From: Pilaira anomala
Taxonomy: Eukaryota > Mucoromycota > Mucoromycetes > Mucorales > Mucoraceae
DNA length: 64,000 bases
Reading direction: 5' to 3'
NCBI GenBank assembly: GCA_025716855.1
Contig: JAIXMQ010000001.1
Span: 993,501 to 1,057,500, forward strand
The first letter of the stretch is position 1. Each line of letters begins with the position of its first letter. Shown piece after piece: positions 1-11,160 of this stretch. The position numbers were made by a program, and so were the translations under genes. The notes under the pieces are model-generated. The model made no database searches and was not told the origin of the DNA. It saw only the letters and a list, made by a program, of their open reading frames with translations.

Positions 1-719
1 AGATTCTCGCGCTCTATTAAACCCACCAGGCAATGAAGCTAAATAACGCGGCGAATCTACACAAAATGGCAGTACGCATGATTGAACTACAGCTAAAATA
101 ACACCAACACCTAGAATGTATCTCCATCGACTAATAGTGGACCAAGATAAACTTATGATTTGAGCTGCCATAATACCAACCACGATAGCAAGCTGATTCA
201 ATGTACCAAAAAAGCCGCGACTCGATTTGGGCACACACTCGGCCAGATAGGCTGGAACAACAACTGTAACTACCCCACTACCTAAGCCGGATAGAAATCT
301 TCCCATCATCATCGTTTGTGGTGTAGCTGCTAAAGTTGTAATCAATGATCCAATACCTAATAATCCATTTGTACCAAACAATGTTAATCTTCTACCAAAA
401 CGATCGTTAAAATAAGATGCACTAAGTGCTCCTATCAATCCTCCTGCCGTTAACACTGAGACCACCATAGAATATTGTGAATCCGGCATGGGTATACATG
501 GTGGTAACCCATTCAATCCTAAACTCGGGTTAGAACATTTTGAAATGACGGCTTGTGGAGTATTTAGTTCCCCATTGTGGTAACCATATTGAAATGCACT
601 CTACTCTAATATAGTTAAATCTAGCTTTCTCCATCTTTTTAAATAAAACACGAATATATTACCAATAAGATCGAAATCACAACAAATATTAAGTATGTGG
701 TTATTTCTGTCTTGGACAT
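1..719 (-). CDS. MFS sugar transporter, partial (C-terminus beyond window edge)
   Basis: Major facilitator superfamily sugar transporter of the GLUT/hexose type, expected to move hexose across the plasma or vacuolar membrane. Exon 1 is 663-719 (start ATG at 719) and exon 2 runs from 600 off the left edge; the intron 601-662 has GT..AG ends and joins the exons in phase 0. About 219 residues are visible. TM1 leads into SAFQYGYHNGELNTPQ, then a cysteine-containing loop, the loop motif DRFGRR after TM2, and DSPRYL at the edge, which is the sugar-transporter PESPRWL-type signature after TM6. The second half is missing only because the window ends. It lies 194 bp downstream of the stop of the next gene, on the same strand. 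The substrate cannot be read from this half. Confidence 0.88.
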
Positions 720-913
720 ATATTTTATTTATGTACTATTTATTTACGATTGAAAGTTGTTATACAAAATAAAAAAAGTTGTTTTTGTTTTGTGTGATAA
801 AATAATGTAAAAGCGTGAGGTATAAAAAGTAGGGTTGTTTGTGATTGACTCTTTGTGATCAGTTGCTATTCTATAAAAGGTAGTCGTGGTAGGGAGAGGC
901 AAAAAAAAAAATA

Positions 914-2604
914 TTACTTGATTTTTTTATTTTGATATCTCTTTGAGGATTGCATAGGAGACCGATGACTATTATTGTTATTATTTGATAATTTATTTAA
1001 GCTGACGGCGATGGATATCGCTACCATAGGATCGCCCTTTGCTTCATCCAGAGCATTTTGTAGTATACTGATATCAATCTGTGGCAAAATATTAATCATA
1101 TAGTTTAATTCTGTACTTCTACTCGTAAATTCGCCTTGACTATTAATTGTAGTCGTGCTACCAAATGAGTTTGGTGTGCTGGAACTAGATCTTGGTGTGC
1201 GAATTAAGCTAATACTTCTGTCGTGTCCATAATTTATACACAAAGGTGATAATGATGAATTTGTTTTTCTCGGTGATGATATTTGTTTGTTGTACATACT
1301 TCTAGATACTACTGGTGTATAAATAGGCTGTAATTGATTATCGTAACGGGGGACTTGAGTTGAGCGCGAAAGGTTCAATCTACTCAAAGATTTACCGAAC
1401 AGACCACTACTTGATATATATGGAGAGCTATAATTGCTACTAGACACTAGCAAAGACTTGTTATCAGGCCTTTTAGGGGCAGAGTGGGAGCCGCCAGCTT
1501 TCTTTAAAAACATAGAAATCGACCCACTAAATGTAGAGCTCATGTTTCCGAACCCATTATCAGACAAGGGTACTTCGGGTGATAATGAGCGTACTGGAGG
1601 TACATACCCTTCCAACATGGGCTGTGGCTTTCCTTTCTCTTTGTTTAAATTACACCAGTGGGCAATAGGTGATTCGGCTTTTAAACAAAGATCCAACGTC
1701 TTTTCGTAAAAAGCCAATCTTTCGTATATATCGGGAATTCGCATCATTTCATCATACGATCTTTCCACGTATTTTTGAGGTTGATGTTGTTGCTGCTGCT
1801 GTTGCTGTTGTTGTTTATATTGGAGCTTTTTTTCGTTTTGTCTTCTAGCGCTTTTAGCGGAACGTTGTGATTTTTTACTGGATATAGACGTGCGTCTAGA
1901 CTGGGACTTTGGGCTAGCGCCGCTATTTGTAGGATTCTCATTTAGAAAGGAAGAATCGCTAAATTTAGGTGTGCCTGTATTAAAATTATCTATTATGATC
2001 GGGTCCAGTTGTATTTTTTCTTTATCATCGTCGCTAAAAATATATTGAGGCTGTGGTAGCTTGACTTCAACAGGAGATACTTTAATTTCATTGAATTGGG
2101 TAAGTAGAGATGAAAAATCGGCGGATAGATTCAAGTCATAGGATAACATAGAAAGTGGTTGGTCAACAAGTACTTTTTCTTCTACAGGTTCCTCTTCAGC
2201 TGTTTTATCCTCAATAATTTTTCTGGATTCCACAATAACTACATCTTCCACTTCATCAGGCTTATGTAACATGGTGTCTTTTGTTAATGGTTCAGGTATG
2301 ATCAACTCTGTTTTTTCTTCTGGTGACAGTGGTGGTGGTGATACAGAAGTTGGCGATCCAGCTACATGCATTTACAAAAAAAAAAGCAGGGTAAATTCTC
2401 CGATTTTTATATATATTTTTTTAAACACTGTTTTTCATTACCATCAGCAACAAAGTCATCAATAAAAGACTGCAAGTCGCGAATTTGGTCCAGTACGTCT
2501 ATATTTTAAGAATTAAAGCAATTTAAAATCTGTTAATTCATATTTCATAATTTGATAGAAAAGGAAGTTTTGTATTCATAAAATTTAGTACCTTTCGAGG
2601 CCAT
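914..2604 (-). CDS. Unidentified low-complexity protein with N-terminal helix and CUE-like C-terminus
   Basis: I do not recognise this protein. Joining exons 2592-2604, 2442-2498 and 914-2361 gives 505 residues, in frame throughout. The upstream exons encode MASKDVLDQIRDLQSFIDDF, a likely helix; the in-frame ATG at 2371 lies inside the second intron, so I did not use it. The middle is acidic, then serine- and lysine-rich with a glutamine run (about 1780-1815). A more ordered segment near residue 235 (IYERLAFYEKTLDLCLKAES) precedes a short Trp-containing motif. The last 60 residues hold ILPQIDISILQNALDEAKGD, which resembles a CUE/UBA ubiquitin-binding helix set, but this is inference. Most of the chain is predicted disordered. 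It could be a regulatory or adaptor protein. Confidence 0.72.
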
Positions 2605-4300
2605 CTTTGGTATGTAAGAGCTGAAGAAAGATGAAATAATTATATATCACAAAAAAATTAGTATTCAGTCCATCAAGAAAGTTATTGAATATGTTTTTTT
2701 TAAAAAAAAAGTCCCTTACACTATCATCTTAAATTTCTTCTTCTCTTGTATAATTAGACATTTAATAAAAAATATTAAGGTTTCCCATGTTTGTTTGTAT
2801 CACTTGAATAATAATGATAAACAAAGGGGGAGAAAGACATTCCATTCAGTCTAAGAAAAAATAGCAAATGTGGCACTCAAAGAATAAAATAATTTATCAA
2901 GATTCAAGATCCTTAAAATACCGTAAATAGGCAAGTTTATCTTAGTAATAATGAAAGAAAGTTATGTAGTAGACATCAAAAGAATGGGGCTCTGATCTTT
3001 CAGTCTCATTACATTAAAGTAGTTTCATTCATAGTAAAACCATCTAGCAACTGTCGGCACGAAATAGATTTAATTAAAATAATTGTAGTGCTATTTGCTT
3101 TGTGTAATGAAAACAACATATCTGATCAGCTTTGTTTTATAAAATAAATGCAAACTTAAACAGTTTTATAGCATTATAACTACATTTCAAAATATACCTG
3201 AGTTGTTCTCTGAATGTTGAAACCTTTCAAAAAGCAATGAAGAAAACAGAGTGGTCATATCGTCTGATATAAAAGAATGTTTTGTTTTAATGTTATTAGT
3301 GGAGGCAATCACCAAAAAACTTTAAAAATCAATATCAGTTTCAAAAGTTATATCTCTTGAACCAAAAAACGACGATATCAAACTATCTATGTGCTGAAAA
3401 TTAATTGAAATCCTATGAATAAAGATAACACTGGCGTCAGTTAGTTAGTTAATAGACTTTGGAATAAGGTTCATCAAAATTCAGATAGGCTTATAATTTT
3501 ACATGCAAAGTCAATTTTTTTAATGTGATCAAACTACTTAGTTTGTGGCCAAGTTATTTAGTCCAAAATAAGCAATTCGATCAATGACTAAAAATAAAAC
3601 GCAACTCTATAAAATGGATTTGAACCCGAGGAATCATGGTCAGTCACACAAGGTGAAACCTGTGTTATCAACAATGAGGCTGAGCTTTCACCAAAGTCTG
3701 CTGAGGTAGAAAGTAACATCTTCTGTTGCATTTAAAATTAATAATAATAAACGATGATCATTATTTTACCAACAAGCGCTAATAGAAAACATTCACAGTA
3801 ATACATACATTAATATCTACGTGTAATATCTTCTTTTTTTTTAATTCAGTTTATAGTTAGTTAGGAAAAATACATGATTTTCGGCGTAATTTCAAGAGCG
3901 ATTTAACTTGACCTTTGTTTGACAAGGTCTATATATATATCCCTTTTTTATTATAAAGTTCATGTTATATTGACACAAGTATGGTACCTCCAACACCGAC
4001 TCTGATTAAATGGGGACCTTCAGGGATATTTTGAAATCTCAAGTAAAAAAAAAACGTGGTATACATCTAACTAGCATGTAATTTAAAATGGCAGAATTTT
4101 TCTGTAAATTCCAGTCGACTATAATCCTTATATAAAATAGAGCGATCGCGAGACTTACAATCGTACATGCATCTGTATATTCATAAATCGAAAATATTAA
4201 ACAAAAAAAGTCGTACGTGGGATGATTTACTCATTGGTCAAAGTCATTTTTTATTCTACTGCAAACGCGTGATTATGGACTCAATTCCTAAAAATAAAGG
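2605..4300. other. Intergenic, no gene seen
   Basis: AT-rich sequence with frequent stops in all frames. It holds the promoter side of the minus-strand gene ending at 2604 and one tRNA-like relic near 3610-3690. Otherwise I see only short homopolymers. Confidence 0.6.
3610..3690 (-). repeat. Possible tRNA-derived relic (SINE or tRNA pseudogene)
   Basis: Read on the minus strand, 3616-3627 is GGGTTCAAATCC, a good pol III B box. About 25 nt before it is a self-complementary arm around GGTTTCACC flanked by ACACA and TGTGT, like an anticodon arm. No clean acceptor stem or 7-nt anticodon loop can be folded, so this is not a functional tRNA. Confidence 0.25.
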
Positions 4301-4903
4301 GGATAGATACGCGCACCCTATTTGCGCACCACATTTTTTCGCGCACCATTTTTAATCTTAAAAGTAAAAAAGAAAAAGACTTGAATGACGTCTGGTCTTA
4401 TATATTACAGTATCTCATTAAGGGCTGATTGTTACTGGATTCCCATTAACCACTCACTTGATTTGTTATTGATAACATAATCTTTTTTTTTTTAGTTTTA
4501 TATTTTTTTTTTCTTTTTCTTTCTTTATCTTTCTTTTTTCTTTTCTTTCACTTTCTTTCTTTTTAAATACATTTCAAAATGAATCTTCCTTTCCTACCCC
4601 TTCTTACTCTCTTCTTTGATCACGTACGTTATCCTGATAAGGGACCGTTTCAAAAACTGAATAAGACATGTTGTCAATGGTATGATATATTATAGCTCTA
4701 ATAATTTTATCACAAAAAAGTGATTCATTATTTAATAAATTTCAATAGCAAATGCTCTTTTTTTTTGTGAAGAGTGTGCCTATCTAATACAGAGAGTATT
4801 TCGTCCAAACCTGTTAGTGGTGAGGTGGTCAACTCGTTTTTTTTAAAAAAAAATTGGTGTTGGTGAAAAAAAAATGGTGCTTAAATATGGTGCGCGTATA
4901 TCC
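4301..4903. mobile_element. Candidate terminal-inverted-repeat element
   Basis: The left end GGATAGATACGCGCACC (4301-4317) is matched in inverted orientation at the right end, where 4868-4903 reads on the minus strand GGATATACGCGCACCATA. The similarity continues through TATTT and GCACCA for about 35 nt with small gaps. The interior is AT-rich and has no transposase ORF, so if real it is non-autonomous. Target duplication is not clear. Confidence 0.4.
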
Positions 4904-5095
4904 TAAAAAAAAATGGTGCACCAGGTGTGGTGGGTGTTTGTAGAAAAATTGGTGCACCGGATATAGTATTTTTTGAAGGCAATGGCACACCGAATGTGGT
5001 GTTTTTAGAAGGCAATGGTGCACCGGGTGTGGTGGGTGTTTATAGAAAAATTGGTGCACCGGGTGTGGTGTTTTTAGAAGGCAATGGTGCCCGCT
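4904..5095. repeat. GGTGCACCGGGTGTGGT tandem repeat
   Basis: The core GGTGCACCGGGTGTGGT and variants recur about every 30 bp, alternating with spacers like GTTTTTAGAAGGCAA and GGGTGTTTATAGAAAAATT, so the higher-order period is about 63 bp. The array abuts the right end of the preceding inverted-repeat element and runs into the Pro/Thr-coding repeats that follow. Confidence 0.7.
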
Positions 5096-5440
5096 AATCC
5101 TCCTGTCACCACTACTCTCGCCAATCCTCCTGTCACTACTGCTCTCGCCAATCCTCCTGTCACACTACTGCTCCCGCTAATCCTACTGCCACTACTGCTC
5201 CCGCTATTATTTCTCCTGTCACAACTGCTTCCGCTATTCCTCAAGTCATTCCTCCCGCTTCAACACCTATTGCACCTCCACCAACCTCAACAAACGAACT
5301 TCCGAACTTTTTCCTTTCCGCACCACCACCAACTTCGACAACAACTAAACTCCCAAACTTCTTCCTTCCCGCACCACCACCAACATTAAAACCGACTAAA
5401 CTCCCAAATTTCTTCCTTTCCGCCGAACCGGGTGTGGTAT
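5084..5440 (+). repeat. Coding-like Pro/Thr-rich tandem repeats
   Basis: Four copies of a unit of about 27 bp (AATCCTCCTGTCACTACTGC) are followed by three copies of a unit of about 60 bp containing TTCCGCACCACCACCAAC. On the plus strand these read as ANPPVTTAL repeats and LPNFFLSAPPPTSTTTK repeats, but in different frames. It looks like the linker of a decayed secreted or surface protein, possibly belonging to the pseudogene that follows. Confidence 0.55.
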
Positions 5441-5489
5441 CCGTAGCGCCAAAATGGTTCGCCCTTATAAATGGAATTGTTTCACTTTG

Positions 5490-6480
5490 GCACTTCTTTT
5501 TCAAAAAGTAATTCAGCATCAAATACTGAATATCTAGCATACGAAAAAGGTCAACGAACAAACAAGTGTCTTAAATCACTTAATTTATTAGACCATTTAG
5601 TCTATTTGCTAGAAGAAGTAGACTACAATCAATTTAACGCTACTCTTTGGTTAAATAACGTCGATCCAACATCTTTCTTGATATCGTAAGATATACATTA
5701 TGCTCTTTCCATTTGGTTAGTAATACTGTCCCTGAATATATGAGTAATCATGAGCGAGCGTATTTCATTGAAGGTATTATCCCTTCAATGTTGTCTTTAG
5801 CAAAAAATACAGGCTTTATCGAATTTAAATGGTATGGAAGAAAAAAAAAATCAAAAAATCAAAGTTGTACTTACGTTTCTATTATATCTATCTACTACAG
5901 GTCTGAAACGCAGTTTTACTCTACAAAGACCTTAAATTTAGCTAATTACGATTACGATCTTCCTGAAGCTCTTCCTTGCAAGAATATCGACGCTTTAAGA
6001 ATTTTATCAACCCAGAACAATATGGAATTAATCGTGATTGAATCCTCTAGGTAAGTTACTACATCCAAATAAGATAAGACAAAATAAAAATTTACTCTTT
6101 TTTGGTTTCATAGTGGAAAATTAAAGGAGCATACCACCCATACCATCGAAAATATTGGAATGCGGAGTAGCGGCATTGAAGACTTACTCACAGTTCCAAG
6201 GCAATGCCTCTTTCATATTCACAAATCTCGCCGATGAATATATCAACAATTATAATCCATATTTGTTATCACTTTTCAGAGGAAATATGGATATAAAATG
6301 AAGGCCGTTCATTATAAGAATGCGTCATTGAGTATATTCAAGAAGCTGAAGGTTTACTCTGTGTTCAAATCATAAAGACACAAGTAACCTTATCAGAAAT
6401 CTTCTTGTATAGTGAATCACTTTGGAAACTCGTTGAGAAGCGCTTGGCAGGCTCGAAATTATCCAGTACCTGGAATTACT
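5490..6480 (+). pseudogene. Decayed multi-exon gene of unknown family
   Basis: Successive open segments look like one protein broken by frameshifts and stops. They include NTEYLAYEKGQRTNKCLKSL, LLEEVDYNQFNATLWLNNVD (stop near 5688), VPEYMSNHERAYFIEGIIPS (other frame, from about 5713), LPCKNIDALRILSTQNNMEL, and a plausible GT..AG intron near 6051-6113. Then come GKLKEHTTHTIE, a frame change, ILECGVAALKTYSQFQGNAS, a stop near 6300, and VTLSEIFLYSESLWKLVEKR. The conserved look across the breaks argues for a recently decayed copy of a dispersed fungal family. I cannot name the family. Confidence 0.5.
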
Positions 6481-6647
6481 AGCCACATTGTTTGTATGTA
6501 ATCGGTAATATGAAGGATATTTATATTACAATCATTATACTTGTATGTTTATTGTGTTTATTTAGGATGACGTATTGAATACGCAAGTAATCCAAAAAGA
6601 GTTCATCATAGAAAATCTTGGTCTTGTTGACATTTGTGGCCCTACTA

Positions 6648-6808
6648 CTGTGCCCGCTCTATTTAAGGCTGCAAAAAATTTCAGGCTTCTCTGGCCTCAA
6701 ATCGTGTCATAGCCTTATTTCTGACTTGGGAAAATTAAATATAGCCAAAATTTTCAGAAAATTGCGGCCTTAAATCGGAAACGGCCTTAAATCGAACGGC
6801 CTGTACTG
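6648..6808. mobile_element. MITE copy 1 (Tc1/mariner-type, TA flanked, right end deleted)
   Basis: Begins CTGTGCCCGCTCTATTTAAG after TA (6646-6647) and ends GTACTG before TA (6809-6810). Inside are the family's internal words GCGGCCTTAAATCGGAAACG and GGCCTTAAATCGAACGGCC. The right inverted repeat has lost the TTAAATAGAGCGGG segment seen in the copy at 32917-33089. Confidence 0.75.
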
Positions 6809-8631
6809 TATCGGCTCAATTTCGGAAGCATCCTATTTTAATTCGCCTACTCTTACTCATATAATTCGTTAATAAAAAAAAATAATATTCAAAACGTAAA
6901 ATAAAATCTTCCTACTTTTTTTTTTTTTTTTTTAATATGTTTATAAAGCAGTAGTCGTAAGTGAGAGCATATGGCTTTTTATGTTTCCATATTTTGGAAG
7001 TAGGCCAATTAGGACTTAAAATAAAACCGGATCATCGGATCCCATACAAAAAAAAAAGAAGTAGGTCAATTTCGCAAGAGAAAATTTACAGGTCTACTTC
7101 TAAGATTGACTAAGACTAAAGAAATAAAATAAACTATCTAAAAGCTATTTTGAAGGTCGAATACAGATTATAAAAAGGGCTATGCTATCTTCTCGAATTT
7201 TATGTAGTTCCTAAATTTTATATTAACTTGAAACTAATGCAACAACTAAAAGATCCAATTAGAAAAGAGGAGAAGGGACAAACAACTAATTTATTTAAGG
7301 GAGGTTATTGGGAAGCCGATAAGGCGACTTTCTTAACTTCATCACAATCTACTGTTGGTTTAAGTTCGATCCAGAAAAACCATACCGCATTAATGAGTTA
7401 TAATGCTTTTCAAGAAAAGGCCAGTAATTATATTCACAGCTGTAGTGTATTTTCTAAAGTCCTGGAGTGAAAGCCTAGAGAATGGTATGCGTTTAGCCAC
7501 AAAGGGACCAGAAGGCAACTGCTGCACAAGACTCTGATCTGATAGTTTTGATAAAGGGATGTTCTTCTTTACAGTCTAAAAATATAAACAAACATTTAAA
7601 GCATCTTGTTTTTTTATCTATCTTTTTATTTTACCTGAATTGGCAAAGCTAATCAGAGCAATACAGCAACTGCTTGATTTTGATGGCATAGACATATCTT
7701 GATTAAACCGCATATAGTTGACAAAAGGTAAATGGATTGTGACCCGAACTGTCACTAGTATAGTGGTAGCCCGCAATTCCACACTTTCCGCAATGTTGAA
7801 ATGGAAATCAAGAAACACAAGTCTAATAACAAAGATTCAACAGATGATTAACATTTTAATCAACTAACCCTGGGTAAAAAAAAAAAAAAGGTACATAAAC
7901 TGCGTTTTGAATGACGTATTAATAAATCATAATAAAAAAAAAATAGCATTAAACCACTCATCTGGTGGATATCGAATGTAGAGCAAATCAGTTTCCTGTA
8001 GTTACTTAAAAATAGGGGTATATATTTTACCAGGCCATGGCCATTTATGTTATGATGCCAAATCACCTAAATTTACCAAACATTTGTTTAGGAATATTCG
8101 ATAATATTATACATCCTGAACATCTTTTAACGTAAATAAACTTACACCTCATCTGAGGTGTTTTAATTCTATAAAAAAAAATATCAACTGACTGTTGTTT
8201 GAATGTTTTTTTTTTCACTCATTATTTGCATGAATAATGTTCTCGGGATTGCTTTATTTAGAGTTACACATATTACACAAGTTATTAGTTAATTGAACTC
8301 AGTACATAGTAAGTATTGATATGTAGTTGGTTTTAAAGAAGACTTTCAGTGATAGATGTACTATTACTCTGCATTTATTCAGTCATTATTCAATTTTAGA
8401 GTTTAGCATTGCGAAATATATGATCGAGTTTATTACGATCACTTAAACTCAAAAAAAGATTGGAAAATACATTTCATGGTTAGCGCGAATTTTCATTCTT
8501 GCGGAGTAAATATCATCGACGTCAATTTTATTATAGCACCATTAATTTTTTGATATAAACACTACATCGTTTCAATTCTCTTTACGATATCATCTTTTTC
8601 TCTTTTTCTTTTCTTTAAAATAATAATTAAA
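6809..8631. other. Intergenic, no confident gene
   Basis: AT-rich. An 80-codon open frame at 7228-7470 (YWEADKATFLTSSQSTVGLS) has somewhat coding-like composition, but no extension or recognisable motif, and may be another relic. The last few hundred bases serve as promoter for the gene starting at 8632, with a T/C-rich stretch just upstream of its ATG. Confidence 0.5.
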
Positions 8632-11034
8632 ATGCACAATAACCATCGAAGCTTGAAGTCTTTGGAGGATGTATTGATTGTTTCTCAAAACTACATGAAC
8701 ATATTCGATATATTAGATATCAAACGTCAAGGATATTTGGATGGTATGTAATACACTTTTTTTTTTTTAAAAAAAAAAGAAAAGAGAAGAACTGATTTCA
8801 TTTAACCCATCATTTATTATTTTAGGTAATCAAGCCCAATTATATCTCACTTCAATTGACTTTGGTAAAGAGTACCGTATTATTCATGATGCTATTCCTG
8901 ACATTAAGGAAAGTGATTGTTTAATTATGAAGCAATTTGTTCTCATCATGTATATTGCACAATACAGACATAAAGATATCATTGCTGAAGAAGGTAAGCC
9001 TATAACAAATGAAGCGGCACACTTTATAATAGATTTACTGATAAATCATGCTATTTAGTTGACTTCAATTCTTACTTGGCTGAATTTAGTGATTGTTTAC
9101 GTCATTGTGAGGAGGCTCTTCAAGCAATCGAACATTACAAGTTCTTTTCTTTAGTAACACTTGCAGAATTAAAAACTAAATTCTCTCAAGCATTCAGTAA
9201 ACTTGAATACATCTTGAAACAAATCGTCAACACAGATATCCAACAAAAACCGGAATTTAATTGTTAGTATATTAGGTTTTTTTTTTAGTTTATTTACACA
9301 CACGTCACAGTGACATGATTTGTTTATTTACCTAACTTTATATCATTACATAATAGTTTCTCATGAAAAGCAAGGTATCCCTTCACCCCCTCAAGAAAAG
9401 GTTTTGCCTGGATCTTTTGATGATGATGAGCATGTAAAAAATATTGAAAGAGAAGTCCGTGATGACTCTGACAAGATGTCTGTACCTCAAAGTAACCCCG
9501 GATTCCTCGGACAATCTCATCAGGAAGCTTCTACTTTAACTTTAAGATCCCAGACTCCTTCCCCAGAACCTCATTCTGTATCAAAGAGAAACTCTAGTGA
9601 AGTCCATGACGACATCACCTCTGATACTAACTCTGAAAAGCAACAACAACAACAACAACAACAACAAAAGGAATCGGAAGATGCAAAATATTCTTATGAT
9701 TCTCATTTGGCAATAACTGATGTTATTTCAAATATTACTACAAGCGTTACAGGTATTGCAAGTTTGGTTGGTCTTTCCAACTCACCAAAAGGAGAAACTC
9801 GAGGTTTAGATGTGGTTCCAGAGACAAACCAAGATATTGTTCAACCTATTGAAGCTAAAGATGTAACACCTTTACCCATCAAACCTGATAATGTAGATGA
9901 TTCAATTCCCATTGATGCACCTATTGATTCCAAACTCAGAGACAACGACAGCAATGAACATCAGAACTTAACTAAAGAAGAAATTAATCAAGGTGCTGAT
10001 GCTCTTAAGGAAATTGCTCATTCTATACCCGTAACTAATACCCCTGACAGTCCCAGATCCTCCCACTTGTCTGCAGTCTATGATGCCAAAAGATTAGCTG
10101 AGGCTTTGGATGAAAAGACTGCTTTGGAAATTCAAGCAATGAATGAAAAGAATAATAATGAAAATAATAATGACAAGCAAAATTATGGTGAGAAGAACAA
10201 CGCTGATTCTTCTGATAAAAACTTTATGTCTGATGTTGCTGATACTGTCAAGTCTGTCATTGAAGAACCCATTTCAAGAGTTGTCAAGCCATTGGATACC
10301 GGTATGAATACTGATCTTGACTCTTTAAATGATCATATGGATGGAGCTATGAATGATCGACCTGCTCCAATGGAGAATAAAGAATCTTTTGGAGAAGCTA
10401 TAATTATTGTGCCTGTAGAAGATGATTCTGAAGATAAGCAACATTTTAGCTCTTTAGATCATGATGGAAGAATTAAAGATCATCCTGATGATTTTTATAA
10501 CAAAAAAGACATGGTAAGTTTTCTTTATTGAAATCCTCTTTTTCTATATAATTTGAGCTAAAACCAACAAACTTTTTTTTTTTTTTTTCGTTATGGATGT
10601 AGGTTTCTCCAGTTATTGATAGTAGTTTCAAGTCCGGTGACGGAAATACCCGTGCAGTCCCTACGAATACAACAACGACAGGTACTGTTCCACGACAATC
10701 AGACCAAATTGAAGAATTGGAACGAGATATTGAAGAACAATTGGACATTATGTCAACATCGCCTAGTAGCCAAAGTGGTAGTGAAATTAGTTCTCATAAG
10801 CCTGAGCAGACAACTCATTTGAGCCCTGCTCAACTCCAATCACCCTTCTTCCATGATAAATCTACAGCCGAAGTCATTGAAAGTTTGACGAGAAGATCAT
10901 CACATATTGGTAAAAATAGTAAACGTGCATCGATGATGGGTGGAGATGGAGTGTTATATGTACGTCATGGATTTGAAAACTTTGCAGGTATTGGCGTAAA
11001 ATGTCTTTCTAAAGATAAGCCTTCCAGCATCTAA
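8632..11034 (+). CDS. EH-domain-like protein with long disordered tail
   Basis: Five exons (8632-8743, 8826-8993, 9059-9262, 9357-10513, 10603-11034) join in frame to 690 residues. Residues 1-100 resemble an Eps15-homology (EF-hand pair) domain: YMNIFDILDIKRQGYLDGNQ is followed by a helix, LTSIDF, and then LIMKQFVLIMYIAQYR, where EH domains carry their second EF hand. The calcium-ligand positions are poorly kept. Residues 100-160 are helical. The rest is acidic, Ser/Thr- and Asn-rich with a polyglutamine run (about 9642-9667), and a short coiled coil (QIEELERDIEEQLDIM) lies near residue 580. EH proteins act in endocytosis by binding NPF peptides, so a scaffold role is inferred. The presenilin gene starts 126 bp downstream on the same strand. 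Confidence 0.72.
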
Positions 11035-11160
11035 ATGCTACAAATTACTTTTACTTTAATAAATTTTAACTTTTTAAAGTCGTAATATTTGTCTATTATT
11101 ATTATTTTTTTTTTTTTCTGGTTAGCATCGTTTTCCCTTTTAGTAATTATATAAAAAAAA

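Noticed and set aside
2361..2371. ATG at 2371 as start of the 914-2604 gene
   Set aside because: It lies just inside an intron whose acceptor TAG ends at 2362. Two upstream exons join in frame and give a better start at 2604.
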